From positions 117,660 to 181,659 of the forward strand of contig NZ_NUUX01000002.1 in the NCBI RefSeq assembly GCF_002564465.1: DNA of 64,000 nt, given 5' to 3'. Each line of letters begins with the position of its first letter. Within the stretch, counting starts at the first letter, position 1. This document shows positions 45,930-56,530 of the stretch, one piece after another. This DNA comes from Bacillus sp. AFS088145 (lineage in GTDB: Bacteria > Bacillota > Bacilli > Bacillales > Bacillaceae_G). Both the position numbers and the translations under genes were made by a program. The notes under the pieces were generated by a model. The model was not told where the DNA came from, made no database searches, and saw nothing but the letters and a program-made list of their open reading frames with translations.

Positions 45930-47531
45930 TCACTTATAAATAAAATAATCAAAATCTGCATGTAGCCCTTGACCAGTCGTATCTTGACATTGCATTCCAA
46001 CGAATGCACCTGTAAAGAATCCACCACCCTGAATATAATCATCAGACAGTTTATATGAATAAAGTGTTACAGGTATTTCTGTCCATTCCTCTCCATCAAA
46101 TGAGTAAGAGTACTTGTAAATATTCGTTTTCACATCTACTCGAAGATACACATATTCAACATGTTCTGGAATGATAATTTCGTTGCCTTGAAGGGGTTGT
46201 TCGAACTTAAAATTATCACATGTTACTAATTCCAGAATTCTGCCCTTTTCTTCATTCCAAGTGATTTGGCATGAAGTCCAGTTTTGAGTGTTGTAATAAT
46301 TTACTAAACCAGCTGATTGATGGAATGTAATTGGATTAAATGCTACTTTTGTTTCTGCAGTAAAGTTAAAATGTTGCCAACGTCTTGCTATAAATGATTG
46401 AGTAAATTTAGATGTTAGGGATTCTCTTCCGTAAAGACGTAGATGTCCTGGATTGTCTTTTAATGATACGATATTCTCTCCTAATGGAATTCTCAAGTTT
46501 TGAAAGTGAGGATTTAAGATTTCTGAGTTAAAGTCATCCATCTCAGGGTAATCATTTTCCCATTTTACTTCATCTATTTTTGGACCCTCTATTTCAAGTG
46601 ATGGACTATTCCCTCCTACGACATAAGGCCAATCATTTTTCCACTCAAGCCTTTGAATAGCAGTTTCTCTTCCTAATGGACAGAAACCTCTTGGGTCTAA
46701 TAACGGTTGACCTTCTCTTGGTAATGGTCTTCCTGTTAAATGCACAAGGAACCATTCATCCGTATGTGTTTGAACAATTGATGCATGTCCTGCTTTTTGA
46801 AGGGGAATTCTTGGCGTATGGAATGACGAAATTAACGGGTTTTCTGGATGTACTTCATATTGGCCCATTAACTGTTTTGACCTAGCAATTGTAGCCTGGT
46901 GATCATATTTCGTACCGCCTTCTGCCGTTAATAAGTAATAGTAATCATTTATTTTATATAAATGTGGTGCTTCCGTCAGTTTAATATCGGTTCCTTTAAA
47001 GATAACTTCTGCTTTTCCGATCAGTTTCTGTTCTTCTACACTGTATTCTTGTAATGAAATGCCATAAAAATGATGGTTTCCTACGCGATGATCCCAAACC
47101 ATATTCACTAAATATTTTTTTCCATCCTCATCGTGAAATAATGAGGGATCAAATCCAGTACTATTTAAGTAAACTGGGTCCGACCATTCTCCGTCAATCG
47201 TTTCACATGTTGCGAGATAGTTGTGACAATCTTTCCATTGACCTTCAACTACCTTTACATCAGTGTAAATTAACCAAAATTGTCCGTCACGATAAGATAA
47301 TGCGGGAGCCCAAATTCCGCCCGAATCTGGATTGCCTGTCATGTTTAACTGACTTAAACGTTTCAAAGGTCTTGATGCTAAGCGCCAGTTCTTTAAATCC
47401 TTTGAATGATAGATTCCTACTCCTGGAAACCATTCAAAAGTTGAAACTGCAATGTAATAATCTTCCCCAACTCGGCAAATACTTGGATCCGGATTAAATC
47501 CCGGTAAAATTGGATTACTGATTTTAGCCAT
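45930..47531 (-). CDS. xynB: GH43 beta-xylosidase
   Basis: Cytoplasmic exo-enzyme that releases xylose from imported xylo-oligosaccharides. Five-bladed propeller with catalytic residues in [12 protein letters not shown] (base Asp), [17 protein letters not shown] (pKa-modulating Asp) and [10 protein letters not shown] (acid Glu). The C-terminal 200 residues are the jelly-roll domain typical of this subfamily (GH43_11-like), about 533 residues in all. No signal peptide. The frame opens upstream, but GGAGG is placed for ATG 47531. Last gene of the locus. Confidence 0.94.
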   Translation of the reverse strand: MAKISNPILPGFNPDPSICRVGEDYYIAVSTFEWFPGVGIYHSKDLKNWRLASRPLKRLSQLNMTGNPDSGGIWAPALSYRDGQFWLIYTDVKVVEGQWKDCHNYLATCETIDGEWSDPVYLNSTGFDPSLFHDEDGKKYLVNMVWDHRVGNHHFYGISLQEYSVEEQKLIGKAEVIFKGTDIKLTEAPHLYKINDYYYLLTAEGGTKYDHQATIARSKQLMGQYEVHPENPLISSFHTPRIPLQKAGHASIVQTHTDEWFLVHLTGRPLPREGQPLLDPRGFCPLGRETAIQRLEWKNDWPYVVGGNSPSLEIEGPKIDEVKWENDYPEMDDFNSEILNPHFQNLRIPLGENIVSLKDNPGHLRLYGRESLTSKFTQSFIARRWQHFNFTAETKVAFNPITFHQSAGLVNYYNTQNWTSCQITWNEEKGRILELVTCDNFKFEQPLQGNEIIIPEHVEYVYLRVDVKTNIYKYSYSFDGEEWTEIPVTLYSYKLSDDYIQGGGFFTGAFVGMQCQDTTGQGLHADFDYFIYK

Positions 47532-47577
47532 TTTATACTCCTCCATATGCATCTATATAGTTCAATACATTACTTTT

Positions 47578-48561
47578 TTAGTAAGCACCTTTAATAAAGT
47601 CAGAAACATTTTTTTGATAGAAAAGCTCTAATTGATCTAATTCCGCTTTCGAAAAAGATTGTATATTCATTGCTTCTAAGTTGCTATCCACTTGGCTTTG
47701 GTTTCTAAATCCAGGAATTACACATGTAATTTCCTTTTGATCTAAAATCCATCTAAGTGCTGCACTTGCCATCGATGACCTTCCTTCAGCAATCCAGTTA
47801 ATTCGATTTGCCAATTCTACTCCTTTTTTAAAGCCCAAGCCTGCAAATGTTTCTCCGATATTAAAGGCCGATCCATTTTCATTAAAGTTTCGGTGATCAT
47901 CTTCCTCAAAAATATGATCAGCCTTATACTTTCCAGATAAGAGTCCACTGGCTAGCGGTAATCTTACAAGAACACCAACCCCACGATTATAAGCCTCGGG
48001 AAGTAATTCTTCTAATGGCTTTTGTCTAAAAATATTAAAGATAACCTGTAAGCTTTTCACATTTGGGTTTTCTAAACAAATCATTCCTTCTTCAACCGTT
48101 TCAACACTAACCCCATAATGGCGGATTTTCCCTTCACTCTTTAAACGGTCAAGTACATCAAATACTTGTCCATCCTTTAAAATTTCAGTTGCTGGGCAAT
48201 GTACTTGATATAAATCAATCACATCTCGATTTAAGCGTTTTAGACTATTCTCGCAATAAGACTTAACCGCTTCATATGAGTAATTTTCCGGTGAAAAGAT
48301 ATCACCTTTTCGGCAAAATTTTGTGCCTATATAAATTTTATCTTCAAGTCCTTTTGTTGCTTTAGCCAATAGTTCTTCGCTATGACCATCACCATAAACA
48401 TCTGCAGTATCAAAAAAATTTACACCTTGGTCGATTGCGTGTTGTAATGATTTTAAAGCTTCAGTATCATCTGTTTTTCCCCATGCTCCACCAATTGCCC
48501 AAGTTCCAAAACTTACCTCACTAATCATTAAACCTGTATTACCAAGTTCTTGATAATTCAA
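47578..48561 (-). CDS. Aldo/keto reductase
   Basis: NAD(P)H-dependent reductase of 327 residues. The catalytic tetrad is visible in FFDTADVYGDGHSEE (Asp, Tyr), YIGTKFC (Lys) and DLYQVHCPA (His). The C-terminal cofactor region includes ITCVIPGFRNQSQVDSN. It lies between xylB and the xylosidase gene on the same strand, so it may act on xylose or another sugar aldehyde, but no experimental role can be read from the sequence. Confidence 0.88.
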   Translation of the reverse strand: MNYQELGNTGLMISEVSFGTWAIGGAWGKTDDTEALKSLQHAIDQGVNFFDTADVYGDGHSEELLAKATKGLEDKIYIGTKFCRKGDIFSPENYSYEAVKSYCENSLKRLNRDVIDLYQVHCPATEILKDGQVFDVLDRLKSEGKIRHYGVSVETVEEGMICLENPNVKSLQVIFNIFRQKPLEELLPEAYNRGVGVLVRLPLASGLLSGKYKADHIFEEDDHRNFNENGSAFNIGETFAGLGFKKGVELANRINWIAEGRSSMASAALRWILDQKEITCVIPGFRNQSQVDSNLEAMNIQSFSKAELDQLELFYQKNVSDFIKGAY

Positions 48562-48600
48562 GTAAAACTCCCCCTCTAGTGCTATTTTTAACGTCTTATA

Positions 48601-50100
48601 CTACTTTCTAAATTCAGATAACATTCTATTTAGTTCCTTCGTGCTGGAGTAAACTTGCTTATAAATAGCATAAAGCTTCTCATATTGTTTAACATTTTCA
48701 TCAACTGGTTTATATGAAGTGATTGGCTTTATGAATTCTTCTGCACATGCTTCTAATGATTCAAACCAATTACATCCATAAGCAGCAAGCATCGCCGCAC
48801 CCATACCAGGACCTTGCTCGCTTGAAAGCTTAATAATTGTCGCATTAAAAATGTCTGCTTGCATTTGTAGCCAAATAGGATTTTTAGCACCGCCACCAAT
48901 TGAAATAATCGAATCGATCTTTTTACCGTTATTTCGGAAAATTTCAATTGACTCGTTCAATGAAAAAGTAATGCCTTCCATGACAGCCCTCGCAAAATCA
49001 CTTCTCTTATGTGCTGCATCCATACCGATAAAACACCCTCTAATAACTGAATCCGCATGTGGCGTTCTTTCACCAACCAAATACGGAGTAAACATTAAAC
49101 CATTTGATCCAATTGAAACACGATCAACATCATCTAATAGTTGTTCGAAATTCACACCCTCAGCAAAAGTATCTTTAAACCAGCTTAATGAAAATCCTGC
49201 GGCAAGCGTTACACCCATTGAATAGAAAGCATCTTCTTTACTATGGTTAAAATAATGAACTTTACCTTTGAAGTCATGTTCTCCATGCTCTTCATAAGAA
49301 AGAACAACTCCTGAAGTACCAATACTACATAGCGTATTGCCTTCTTTTAAAATACCTGATCCAATTGCGCCACATGCATTATCGGCTCCGCCTGCAAATA
49401 CTTTCACTTCACGACTAAGTCCTGTCAAATTAGAAACCTCTTTTGTGATTGTTCCGACGCAATCATGAGACTCGACAATTGGTGGGCAAAGATGTAAAGG
49501 AATATCGAATTTAGTACATAATTCTTCACTCCACTGCTTATCTTTTACGTTTAAAAGTAATGTTCCAGCAGCATCCGAGTATTCAGTATGAATTTCTCCC
49601 GTCAGGCGATAGCGAAGATAGTCTTTTGGCAATAAAAATACTGCTGCTTGATGATAGATCTCCGGTTCAAATTCCTTTACCCATAAAAGTTTTGGTAAAG
49701 TAAATCCTTCAAGTGCTGGATTTTTCGTTATTTCAAGTAAACGTTCTTTGCCTACTATTTCATTGATCTTTTCACACTGCTTAGTCGTTCGTGTGTCATT
49801 CCATAAAATTGCATTACGAAGGATTTCACTTTCTTTATTCAATAGAACTAGACCATGCATTTGACCCGAGAAGCTAATTCCTTGTATATCATTCCGATGA
49901 CCATTAAAGTCTCTAACTAGTTCGGCAAGTCCATCGATTGTTTTTTCAACCCATTCTTCTGGACTTTGTTCACTATATCCGGATTTCTCTTGTATTAATG
50001 GATAGGCACGAGATACTTCTTGGCATACCTCTCCGGACTGATTAACTAACAAAATTTTTACGGCACTTGTACCTAAATCAATACCTACTACATATTTCAT
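48601..50100 (-). CDS. xylB: Xylulokinase
   Basis: Phosphorylates xylulose to xylulose-5-phosphate, feeding the pentose phosphate pathway. FGGY-family features: YVVGIDLGTSAVKILLV at the start, SGQMHGLVLL and LWNDTRT (substrate site), GGADNACGAIGSG, and IGGGAKNPIWLQMQADI near the C-terminus. The frame opens at ATG 50109, but AAAGGATG is better placed for ATG 50100 (499 residues, as in Bacillus XylB). Confidence 0.95.
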   Translation of the reverse strand: MKYVVGIDLGTSAVKILLVNQSGEVCQEVSRAYPLIQEKSGYSEQSPEEWVEKTIDGLAELVRDFNGHRNDIQGISFSGQMHGLVLLNKESEILRNAILWNDTRTTKQCEKINEIVGKERLLEITKNPALEGFTLPKLLWVKEFEPEIYHQAAVFLLPKDYLRYRLTGEIHTEYSDAAGTLLLNVKDKQWSEELCTKFDIPLHLCPPIVESHDCVGTITKEVSNLTGLSREVKVFAGGADNACGAIGSGILKEGNTLCSIGTSGVVLSYEEHGEHDFKGKVHYFNHSKEDAFYSMGVTLAAGFSLSWFKDTFAEGVNFEQLLDDVDRVSIGSNGLMFTPYLVGERTPHADSVIRGCFIGMDAAHKRSDFARAVMEGITFSLNESIEIFRNNGKKIDSIISIGGGAKNPIWLQMQADIFNATIIKLSSEQGPGMGAAMLAAYGCNWFESLEACAEEFIKPITSYKPVDENVKQYEKLYAIYKQVYSSTKELNRMLSEFRK

Positions 50101-50140
50101 ACCAATCATCCTTTTATTTTTTCTTTAGCGTATCGTATGA

Positions 50141-50182
50141 GAAAAATGTGCTGGAATAATGAATTTCCCAGCACATTTTATG
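50141..50182 (-). terminator. Stem-loop with T-tail between xylA and xylB
   Basis: AAATGTGCTGG (50144-50154) pairs with CCAGCACATTT (50168-50178). On the minus strand TTTTTC follows. Inside an operon this could give partial termination and less xylB than xylA mRNA. Confidence 0.7.
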
Positions 50183-50194
50183 GTCAAAAGATTT

Positions 50195-51529
50195 TTAAAC
50201 TGTTGCGAATTCAGCAATCGCTTCTAATAAATATTGGTTTAGCACTGATTTTAGACGTTCTTCACGACCAGATTTATTTTGGATATCACCTAAACTTAAT
50301 GCATATGCTTCAAGTGTATGGAAACTTGCTTTATTCTCTACGATTTCTTTACCAATACCATAAGTGAAGCTACTATAACGATCTTCAATAAAGCTTTCAA
50401 ATACTTTATCTTCAATTAGTTTATTAGCTACTAATGTACCAATTGCAAAGCTATCCATTCCAGCTATATGTGCATGGAATAAATCTTCTACATCAAATGA
50501 TCCTCTTCTTACTTTTGCATCAAAGTTCAGGCCGCCTTTTCCTAAGCCACCATTTTTTAAGATTTCATACATTGCTAATGTAGTAGAGTAAAGATCTGTA
50601 GGGAACTCATCTGTATCCCAACCAATTAACTTATCACCTTGGTTTGCATCAACTGAACCAAGCATTCCATTAATTCGAGCAACGCGTAATTCATGCTCAA
50701 ATGTATGACCAGCAAGTGTTGCATGATTTGCTTCAATATTGAATTTAAACTGTTTCTCTAAACCATTAGCTTGTAAGAACGCTAGTCCAGTTGCCACATC
50801 AAAGTCATATTGATGCTTCGTTGGTTCTTTTGGTTTTGGTTCGATTAAGAACTGACCATCGAATCCGATTTCTTTTGCGTAATCTACAGCCATATGGAAG
50901 AAACGCGCAAGATTGTCTTGTTCAAGCTTCATATCTGTATTCATAAGCGTGTCATACCCTTCACGCCCACCCCAGAATACATAGTTAATTGCACCAAGCT
51001 CTTTTGCAATTTCTAATCCTTTTTTTACTTTTGCAGCTGAATACGCAAATACGTCCGCGTTATTTGAAGTAGCTGCTCCATTTACATAGCGAGGATGAGT
51101 AAACATATTTGCCGTATTCCAAAGTAATTTTGTTTTACTTGTTTTCATATATTCTTTTATCATTTCTACAATGACATCTAAGTTTTTATAAGTTTCACCT
51201 AATGTATTTCCTTCAGGGGCAACATCTGAATCATGGAAACAGAAGTAAGGAACATCTAACTTTTCATAAAACTCAAATGATGCTTCTACACGTGCTTTAG
51301 CAAGATCCATTCCCGTTAAATGATTCCAAGGACGTTGCATTGTACCTGCTCCAAATGGATCTGAACCATCTGCAGTAAATGTATGCCAGTAAGCAACTGA
51401 AAAACGAAGTAAATCCTCCATTTTTTGGCCATTAATTATTCTTTGAGGATCATAATATTTAAATGAAAATGGATTTTTTGATTTAGGACCTTCGAATTTA
51501 ATTTTGTTAATATTAGTAAAGTAACTCAT
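50195..51529 (-). CDS. xylA: Xylose isomerase
   Basis: Converts xylose to xylulose. The class II enzyme has catalytic His in [13 protein letters not shown], the base-region [17 protein letters not shown], metal ligands in [18 protein letters not shown] and [12 protein letters not shown], and [18 protein letters not shown]. 444 residues as in B. subtilis XylA. AGGAGG precedes the ATG. Confidence 0.97.
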   Translation of the reverse strand: MSYFTNINKIKFEGPKSKNPFSFKYYDPQRIINGQKMEDLLRFSVAYWHTFTADGSDPFGAGTMQRPWNHLTGMDLAKARVEASFEFYEKLDVPYFCFHDSDVAPEGNTLGETYKNLDVIVEMIKEYMKTSKTKLLWNTANMFTHPRYVNGAATSNNADVFAYSAAKVKKGLEIAKELGAINYVFWGGREGYDTLMNTDMKLEQDNLARFFHMAVDYAKEIGFDGQFLIEPKPKEPTKHQYDFDVATGLAFLQANGLEKQFKFNIEANHATLAGHTFEHELRVARINGMLGSVDANQGDKLIGWDTDEFPTDLYSTTLAMYEILKNGGLGKGGLNFDAKVRRGSFDVEDLFHAHIAGMDSFAIGTLVANKLIEDKVFESFIEDRYSSFTYGIGKEIVENKASFHTLEAYALSLGDIQNKSGREERLKSVLNQYLLEAIAEFATV

Positions 51530-51562
51530 GTTTAATTCCTCCTAAAATAGTAGTTTTGTATT

Positions 51563-52534
51563 TTATGACTTATGTGAAATGACCATCCAAGTGCGCAATA
51601 CTTTCATATCATCTGGCTCAATTCCTTGTAAGCCAGTCAATTCTCTATTTACTTCAAGATTAGGGGAGTTTGTTACCCACGTGTAGGGCTCTGGGCATAA
51701 AAAGCCGCTTCTCCCATCTTTGTTATAAACAACCCAATGCTTAAAACTTTGGTCAACAGTATAATTAATCTCAATTCCTGTTGATTTGTTCGTTATTTGT
51801 GCAGTCTGTAGACCACTGTTATTGGGGTTAGATAGAAAAACATCATCTAACTCTAACCCGTACAAGCTCATTCCTTCATTCAACTCATATTTGTACTCAA
51901 TATCTTCTAATTCTCCAGTTGGTAAAAATCGATCATTTAGTTTCCAACGTTTATCGACTGGAAGCTTGAAGATTGAAGTTTCTTCTGGGAATACAAAACT
52001 AGTATGATATCCAAAGCCAAACGGGAAAACTTCATTACTTTTATTAATAATTTCTGCTTTTTTAGCGAATAAATTATCATTCAAAATAAAGCTCATCCTG
52101 ATCACAAAATGATGCGGGAATTGAGTCAGTACATCTTCATGCTTACTTGAATCAAACTCAGTAATAATTTTCACAGTTTGCTCATTAACCTCTACACTCG
52201 AGATATTCCACTCCCTTGTGTGAACAAAACCATGGATGTGATTCTGCTTGTCCATTTCATTAATTTCAAATTGATACGTTCTTTTGCCAAATCGAAACTT
52301 ACCTTGATCAATTCGATTTGGAGGGAACAGGATTGGAGTACCGTAAAGAACTGGGTTACTCAAATACTCCTCGATTGAATTAGGGACCCTTAAAAGCTCA
52401 GTATTTGATTTTTTATGAACCATGGAAATCAAGTTTGATCCCCATCTAGGGATAATGATAATCTCCAATTCACTATTACCTACTTTAATCGCTGGTTCAT
52501 TTAAAAAAGAGATTTCCTCAGCATAAGTATTCAT
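51563..52534 (-). CDS. Aldose 1-epimerase family protein
   Basis: Interconverts anomers of the incoming sugar before isomerisation. GalM-like beta-sandwich: NRIDQGKFRFGKRTY, IHGFVHTREWNISS (His), FPFGFGYHTSFVFP (catalytic His) and LCPEPYTWVTNSPN (catalytic Glu). 323 residues. It is directly upstream of xylA (33 bases) in the same operon, which suggests xylose as substrate (inference). Confidence 0.88.
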   Translation of the reverse strand: MNTYAEEISFLNEPAIKVGNSELEIIIIPRWGSNLISMVHKKSNTELLRVPNSIEEYLSNPVLYGTPILFPPNRIDQGKFRFGKRTYQFEINEMDKQNHIHGFVHTREWNISSVEVNEQTVKIITEFDSSKHEDVLTQFPHHFVIRMSFILNDNLFAKKAEIINKSNEVFPFGFGYHTSFVFPEETSIFKLPVDKRWKLNDRFLPTGELEDIEYKYELNEGMSLYGLELDDVFLSNPNNSGLQTAQITNKSTGIEINYTVDQSFKHWVVYNKDGRSGFLCPEPYTWVTNSPNLEVNRELTGLQGIEPDDMKVLRTWMVISHKS

Positions 52535-52566
52535 CTAGATTCCCCGTTCTGTCATAATTTCTACAC

Positions 52567-53202
52567 TTAGACTTTACTAGTCTTACCTTGTCTTTGGTCT
52601 ATTCGATTAAAGCTATACATACCACAAAACATCAAAATCCAAGCAATTGATACGACACTAAAGAATGGAATTAGCCCTGGCTGATACAGCAACAAAAATA
52701 ATATAGCGATTAGACTTACTAGCATTACTAAAGTAATGTGAAAATGAAAAACGCTTAAAAAGAATGCATTTTTTAAATAGTCTTTAAGTTTAAATTCGTA
52801 ATGTACATATAGTGGAAAAATATAAAGGAAAACCATTAAATAAACTGCCGCAATGATTAATAAAGGAATGATTAATATAAATTGGAGCACCCCTTCAATG
52901 GTTCGAATGTAAAATACATCAAACGTTAGGAAGATTCCACTAAAAATGAATACCAAACCAAGTTTGTTGGAACTTTTAAATTCATTCAGGAAGACAGTTA
53001 AAAATGTTCTCCAAATCGGAAGATCCGTTTCTTTTCCTATCCATTTACGAACAATTGTAAAAAGGGCTACTGTAGCAGGGAAAAAACCAAATATGACTAG
53101 TCCTGCAATTGTAAAGAGGAACCATAGTAGGTTGACATATGCTAATTTCATAACCCACTCACATAGCGCAAACAATTTACCCATTGTTTTTCCGAGTGTC
53201 AT
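52567..53202 (-). CDS. YesL-like (DUF624) membrane protein
   Basis: A 211-residue protein with about six hydrophobic segments. The N-terminal WVMKLAYVNLLWFLFTIAGLVIFGFFPATVAL is the DUF624 signature. YesL-type genes travel with ABC sugar importers and YesMN two-component systems in Bacillus, as here. The function is not known; a role in assembly of the importer is only a guess from context. Confidence 0.87.
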   Translation of the reverse strand: MTLGKTMGKLFALCEWVMKLAYVNLLWFLFTIAGLVIFGFFPATVALFTIVRKWIGKETDLPIWRTFLTVFLNEFKSSNKLGLVFIFSGIFLTFDVFYIRTIEGVLQFILIIPLLIIAAVYLMVFLYIFPLYVHYEFKLKDYLKNAFFLSVFHFHITLVMLVSLIAILFLLLYQPGLIPFFSVVSIAWILMFCGMYSFNRIDQRQGKTSKV

Positions 53203-53249
53203 TTAATCAGCCTCCTTTACAAATTCATCTAAAGCTTTATCTAATGTGG

Positions 53250-54149
53250 TTAACCTTTTACTGACCCGGAAGCAATTCCTTCTACAATTCGATTACTTAA
53301 TATAAGGAAGGCAATTAGGATTGGTAGAATACTAATTACTAACGTAGCTCCTATTGCTCCCCAATCAGTCGTATACTGCCCAATAAAGTTTTGTATACCA
53401 ACCGTGAGTGTTTTAAATTGATCTGAGCTAATAAATGTATTAACGAAGACAAACTCATTCCAGTTGTAAATCATATTAATAATTGCTGCTGTAGCAATTA
53501 CTGGTGATGTCATTGGTAAAGTAATCTTAAAAAAGATATGGTTAATTGATGCCCCGTCCATAATCGCTGCTTCTTCTACCTCTCTAGGGAGAGCTTCGTA
53601 AAAACCAATTAAAATCATAATCGTAATTGGCAAATTAAAAGCTGTATATGTAAGGATTACCGAGAGGGGATTATCAATTAAATTTATTTTTGTAAAAGTA
53701 TTAAATAAAGGAATCAGTGTAGAGTGGACTGGAATCATTAAACCTACCATAAATAATCCCAATACCCATTTACTCGCTTTCCAATTCATTCTTGTAATTG
53801 CGAAGGTTACCATACTGGCTAATACAACCGTTAAAATAACGGCAGCGATTGTATAAGTTACACTGTTAAAGAAATACTGACTAATATTTCCCTCAGTCCA
53901 AACTTTCGTATAATTCTCCCACTTTGGGCTCTCAGGTAAAGAAAAAGGTGACATATTGAAAACTTCTTGGTTATTTTTTAATGAAAAAAGAAATAACCAT
54001 ATGATCGGAAATATTTGAAAAATCGCTACGATTATAAGGAAAAGATACATAAATCCGTAAGCAATTTTACTAAAAATACTTTTTATGCTACGGTCAGTTT
54101 TCTTTTCAGTTACAATGGCTTGAGATCCTGTAGCTCTTACCGTATCCAC
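53250..54149 (-). CDS. Sugar ABC transporter permease (MalG/YesQ type)
   Basis: Second integral subunit of the oligosaccharide importer. Six membrane helices; the EAA loop that contacts the ATPase is EALPREVEEAAIMDGAS (about 188-204). The protein ends GIASGSVKG, usual for this class. No ATPase gene is in the locus, so it must use a shared MsmX-type ATPase encoded elsewhere, as in B. subtilis. Confidence 0.93.
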   Translation of the reverse strand: MDTVRATGSQAIVTEKKTDRSIKSIFSKIAYGFMYLFLIIVAIFQIFPIIWLFLFSLKNNQEVFNMSPFSLPESPKWENYTKVWTEGNISQYFFNSVTYTIAAVILTVVLASMVTFAITRMNWKASKWVLGLFMVGLMIPVHSTLIPLFNTFTKINLIDNPLSVILTYTAFNLPITIMILIGFYEALPREVEEAAIMDGASINHIFFKITLPMTSPVIATAAIINMIYNWNEFVFVNTFISSDQFKTLTVGIQNFIGQYTTDWGAIGATLVISILPILIAFLILSNRIVEGIASGSVKG

Positions 54150-54167
54150 TTAAAATCCCCCTTTCTT

Positions 54168-55043
54168 TTAGTAAATGTCATTATTTGCTTCAGTAAACTT
54201 ACGAATAATCCAAGTAACTACTAAACAAATAACTAATAAGAAAAATCCAATTGCACTTGCATATCCAAAGTCAAAACCTTTGAATGCTTTTTGATACATA
54301 TAGGAAGCCATTACTTCACTTGAACCATTAGGGCCCCCACCTGTCATAACATAAATTAAGTCAAAATATTTCAATGATCCTACGACAGCAAGCACAATCG
54401 TTACTTTAACAACATTCATAATTAATGGTAATTTTATCTTTAATGCGATTTGAATTGGTGTTGCCCCGTCAATTCTTGCAGCCTCAATTAGAGAGTCTGG
54501 AATATTTTTAAGAGCTGCATAGTAAATCAGAATATAAAAACCGGCGTACTGCCAAATAATTGGAATAATAATCGCATATAATGCTAAGTTTGTTTCTGCT
54601 AACCAGGCTGGTGGATTATGAACTCCAAGAGAAACAAGTAAACTATTTAGAATACCGTTAGTAGGATGATAAATTTTAAGCCAAAGCTGAGCAATTGCCA
54701 CAGAAGCAAGTAGCATCGGAATAAGATATATTTTTCTAAGAAGGTCTGCACCTTTAATTTTTCCGGCAAGTATAAATGAGATGAACAAGTAACCAATCAA
54801 ACTAACTGCCGAAAATACTGCTAATAAAAAGGAGTGGAAAGCACTTTTCCAAAATAGAGGATCATGTAATAAGTGGGAGTAATTCTTTAAACCTATGAAC
54901 TCCTTTTCCCCAATTCCATTCCATTTCATTAAGCCAAAGTATCCAGTTTGTACGATTGGAACGTAAATCAAAGCAAGGATCAGAAAAAGAGCTGGTGTAA
55001 TATACAAGGCAATTATTTTTTTATTTGACATAGCTTTATTCAC
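54168..55043 (-). CDS. Sugar ABC transporter permease (MalF/YesP type)
   Basis: First integral subunit of the importer, six membrane helices in 291 residues. The EAA motif is NIPDSLIEAARIDGAT (about 177-192). It starts near LYITPALFLILALIYVPI as in YesP/MalF-short proteins. It lies 18 bases upstream of its partner permease. Confidence 0.93.
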   Translation of the reverse strand: MNKAMSNKKIIALYITPALFLILALIYVPIVQTGYFGLMKWNGIGEKEFIGLKNYSHLLHDPLFWKSAFHSFLLAVFSAVSLIGYLFISFILAGKIKGADLLRKIYLIPMLLASVAIAQLWLKIYHPTNGILNSLLVSLGVHNPPAWLAETNLALYAIIIPIIWQYAGFYILIYYAALKNIPDSLIEAARIDGATPIQIALKIKLPLIMNVVKVTIVLAVVGSLKYFDLIYVMTGGGPNGSSEVMASYMYQKAFKGFDFGYASAIGFFLLVICLVVTWIIRKFTEANNDIY

Positions 55044-55077
55044 TTCGATTCAACTCCTTCCCTTATATTTAAAAATC

Positions 55078-55112
55078 AAGGGCATATTTATTATGACTCC
55101 ATATGCCCTTTT
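55078..55112 (-). other. Stem-loop between binding-protein and permease genes
   Basis: AAGGGCATAT (55078-55087) pairs perfectly with ATATGCCCTT (55101-55110). On the minus strand it is followed by GATTTTTAAAT. Such a stem after a solute-binding protein gene commonly protects its mRNA and lowers the expression of the permeases. Confidence 0.7.
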
Positions 55113-55129
55113 CTTTAGTACACCAGAAT

Positions 55130-56437
55130 TTATTTATCTTCTGCCTTTAAAGCTTCTTCATGTTGTTTAGCAAAGTCTTTTGGTTTTACTTCATTTCCAA
55201 ATAGAGATTGGATTAAGTTTAAGTGAGTTTCTGCTACAGAAGCACTCATTTGAACGTCAGCAAATAGTGTTAAGTTGCTAGCTTTATTTAACTCATTTAA
55301 CACGTCAATATATAACGGTGGTAAATTTACTTTTGAAGTATCAACCTTAGTCGCTGGAATTACACCCGCTTTTTCAACAGATTGCTCTCCCCACTTCTCT
55401 ACAAAGAATTTAACAAAGTCTTTAGCTTCAGCTTTTACTTTTGAATGCTCTGCTACGAATAAACCTACTCCAGGCCCACCAACCCAGCTATTAATATTTC
55501 CTTTTCCGCCTTCATATGTAGGGAATTTAAAGAAACCTACATTGTCACGGAAATCTTTTGGAATTTCTTCATTTGTCGTAAAGTTTGGAAGCTCCCATGT
55601 TCCCATTAAGTACATAGCTGCATTTCCATTTAAGAATTCAGATTTACCTTCATCATTCGATAATCCATTAAAACCTTTATTAAATGCATTTTCTTTAACT
55701 AAGTTTTGAACCTCTGATGCCGCTGAAACAAGTGCAGGATCTTCGAATGTTCCTGTACGGTTAATTGCTTTATTTAGTACATCAGCTCCACCAATTCTGT
55801 CTGCTAAATACATATACCAAAGTGAACCTGTCCAACGATCTTTATTTCCTAAAGCGATTGGAGCAACGCCATTTTTAGCAAGTGTTTTAACAACATTTTG
55901 GAATTCGCTATAAGTTTGTGGTACTTGAAGGTTATATTTTTCAAAAATTGCTTTATTGTAATAAATTGGAGCGATGTTTAGTTCTAGAGGTAACCCATAT
56001 GTTTTTCCATTGATTGCATATGCTTCTGTTGTTCCGCTTACAAAAGAATCTTTTAATCCGTTATTTAACACATCATCTAAATCAGCAAAAAGGCCACCTT
56101 TTACAAATGGTTTCATATATCCTGCTGCCCATGTAAACCCAACATCAGGAAGTTCGTTAGAAGAAGAAAGAACTTTAATCTTATTCTTGTATTGTTCATT
56201 TTCAAGAACTTCTACTTCGATTTTTACATCCTTATGTTCAGCCTCATATTGCTTAATAATGTCAGATACAATTAAGTTTTGTTGCTTAGAACTTCCAGCT
56301 GGCCAAAGATGCATAAACTTGATTACCTTTTTGGAACCGCTTTCAGTTGACGCGTTATTAGATTTACCACAGCCAGTTAAAGCAACCATCAGAATAAGAA
56401 CTAGTGCTAACATTAATGAAGATGCTTTCTTAAACAT
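55130..56437 (-). CDS. Sugar ABC transporter substrate-binding lipoprotein
   Basis: Captures the sugar outside the membrane. The lipobox LTGC puts the lipidated Cys at residue 23. Family 1 solute-binding fold: FMHLWPAGSS, YKNKIKVLSSSNELPDVGFTW, YGLPLELNIAPIYYNK and NAAMYLMGTWELPNF. The open frame starts at 56485, but GGGGG precedes the ATG at 56437, giving 435 residues with a normal signal peptide. The specificity for xylo-oligosaccharides is inferred from the genes that follow. Confidence 0.93.
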   Translation of the reverse strand: MFKKASSLMLALVLILMVALTGCGKSNNASTESGSKKVIKFMHLWPAGSSKQQNLIVSDIIKQYEAEHKDVKIEVEVLENEQYKNKIKVLSSSNELPDVGFTWAAGYMKPFVKGGLFADLDDVLNNGLKDSFVSGTTEAYAINGKTYGLPLELNIAPIYYNKAIFEKYNLQVPQTYSEFQNVVKTLAKNGVAPIALGNKDRWTGSLWYMYLADRIGGADVLNKAINRTGTFEDPALVSAASEVQNLVKENAFNKGFNGLSNDEGKSEFLNGNAAMYLMGTWELPNFTTNEEIPKDFRDNVGFFKFPTYEGGKGNINSWVGGPGVGLFVAEHSKVKAEAKDFVKFFVEKWGEQSVEKAGVIPATKVDTSKVNLPPLYIDVLNELNKASNLTLFADVQMSASVAETHLNLIQSLFGNEVKPKDFAKQHEEALKAEDK

Positions 56438-56486
56438 GTCTAACCCCCATTTTTTGAATTTTTCGTTACAAGTAAATTCTAGCACT

Positions 56487-56514
56487 AAAAAAAAAACGCG
56501 GTAAGGTCACCACG
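56487..56514 (-). terminator. Terminator between the response regulator and binding-protein genes
   Basis: CGTGGT...ACCGCG-type stem on the minus strand (complement of 56497-56514, with one G-T pair) followed directly by ten T. The importer genes therefore probably have their own start signal under YesN-type control. Confidence 0.7.
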
Positions 56515-56530
56515 ATTGGATAAAATTCCA

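Noticed and set aside
47054..47497. 147-residue plus-strand frame within the xylosidase gene
   Set aside because: Shadow of the GH43 coding sequence; the opposite frame has complete family motifs.
55974..56504. 176-residue plus-strand frame opposite the binding-protein gene
   Set aside because: Antisense shadow; the minus strand encodes a full lipoprotein with lipobox.
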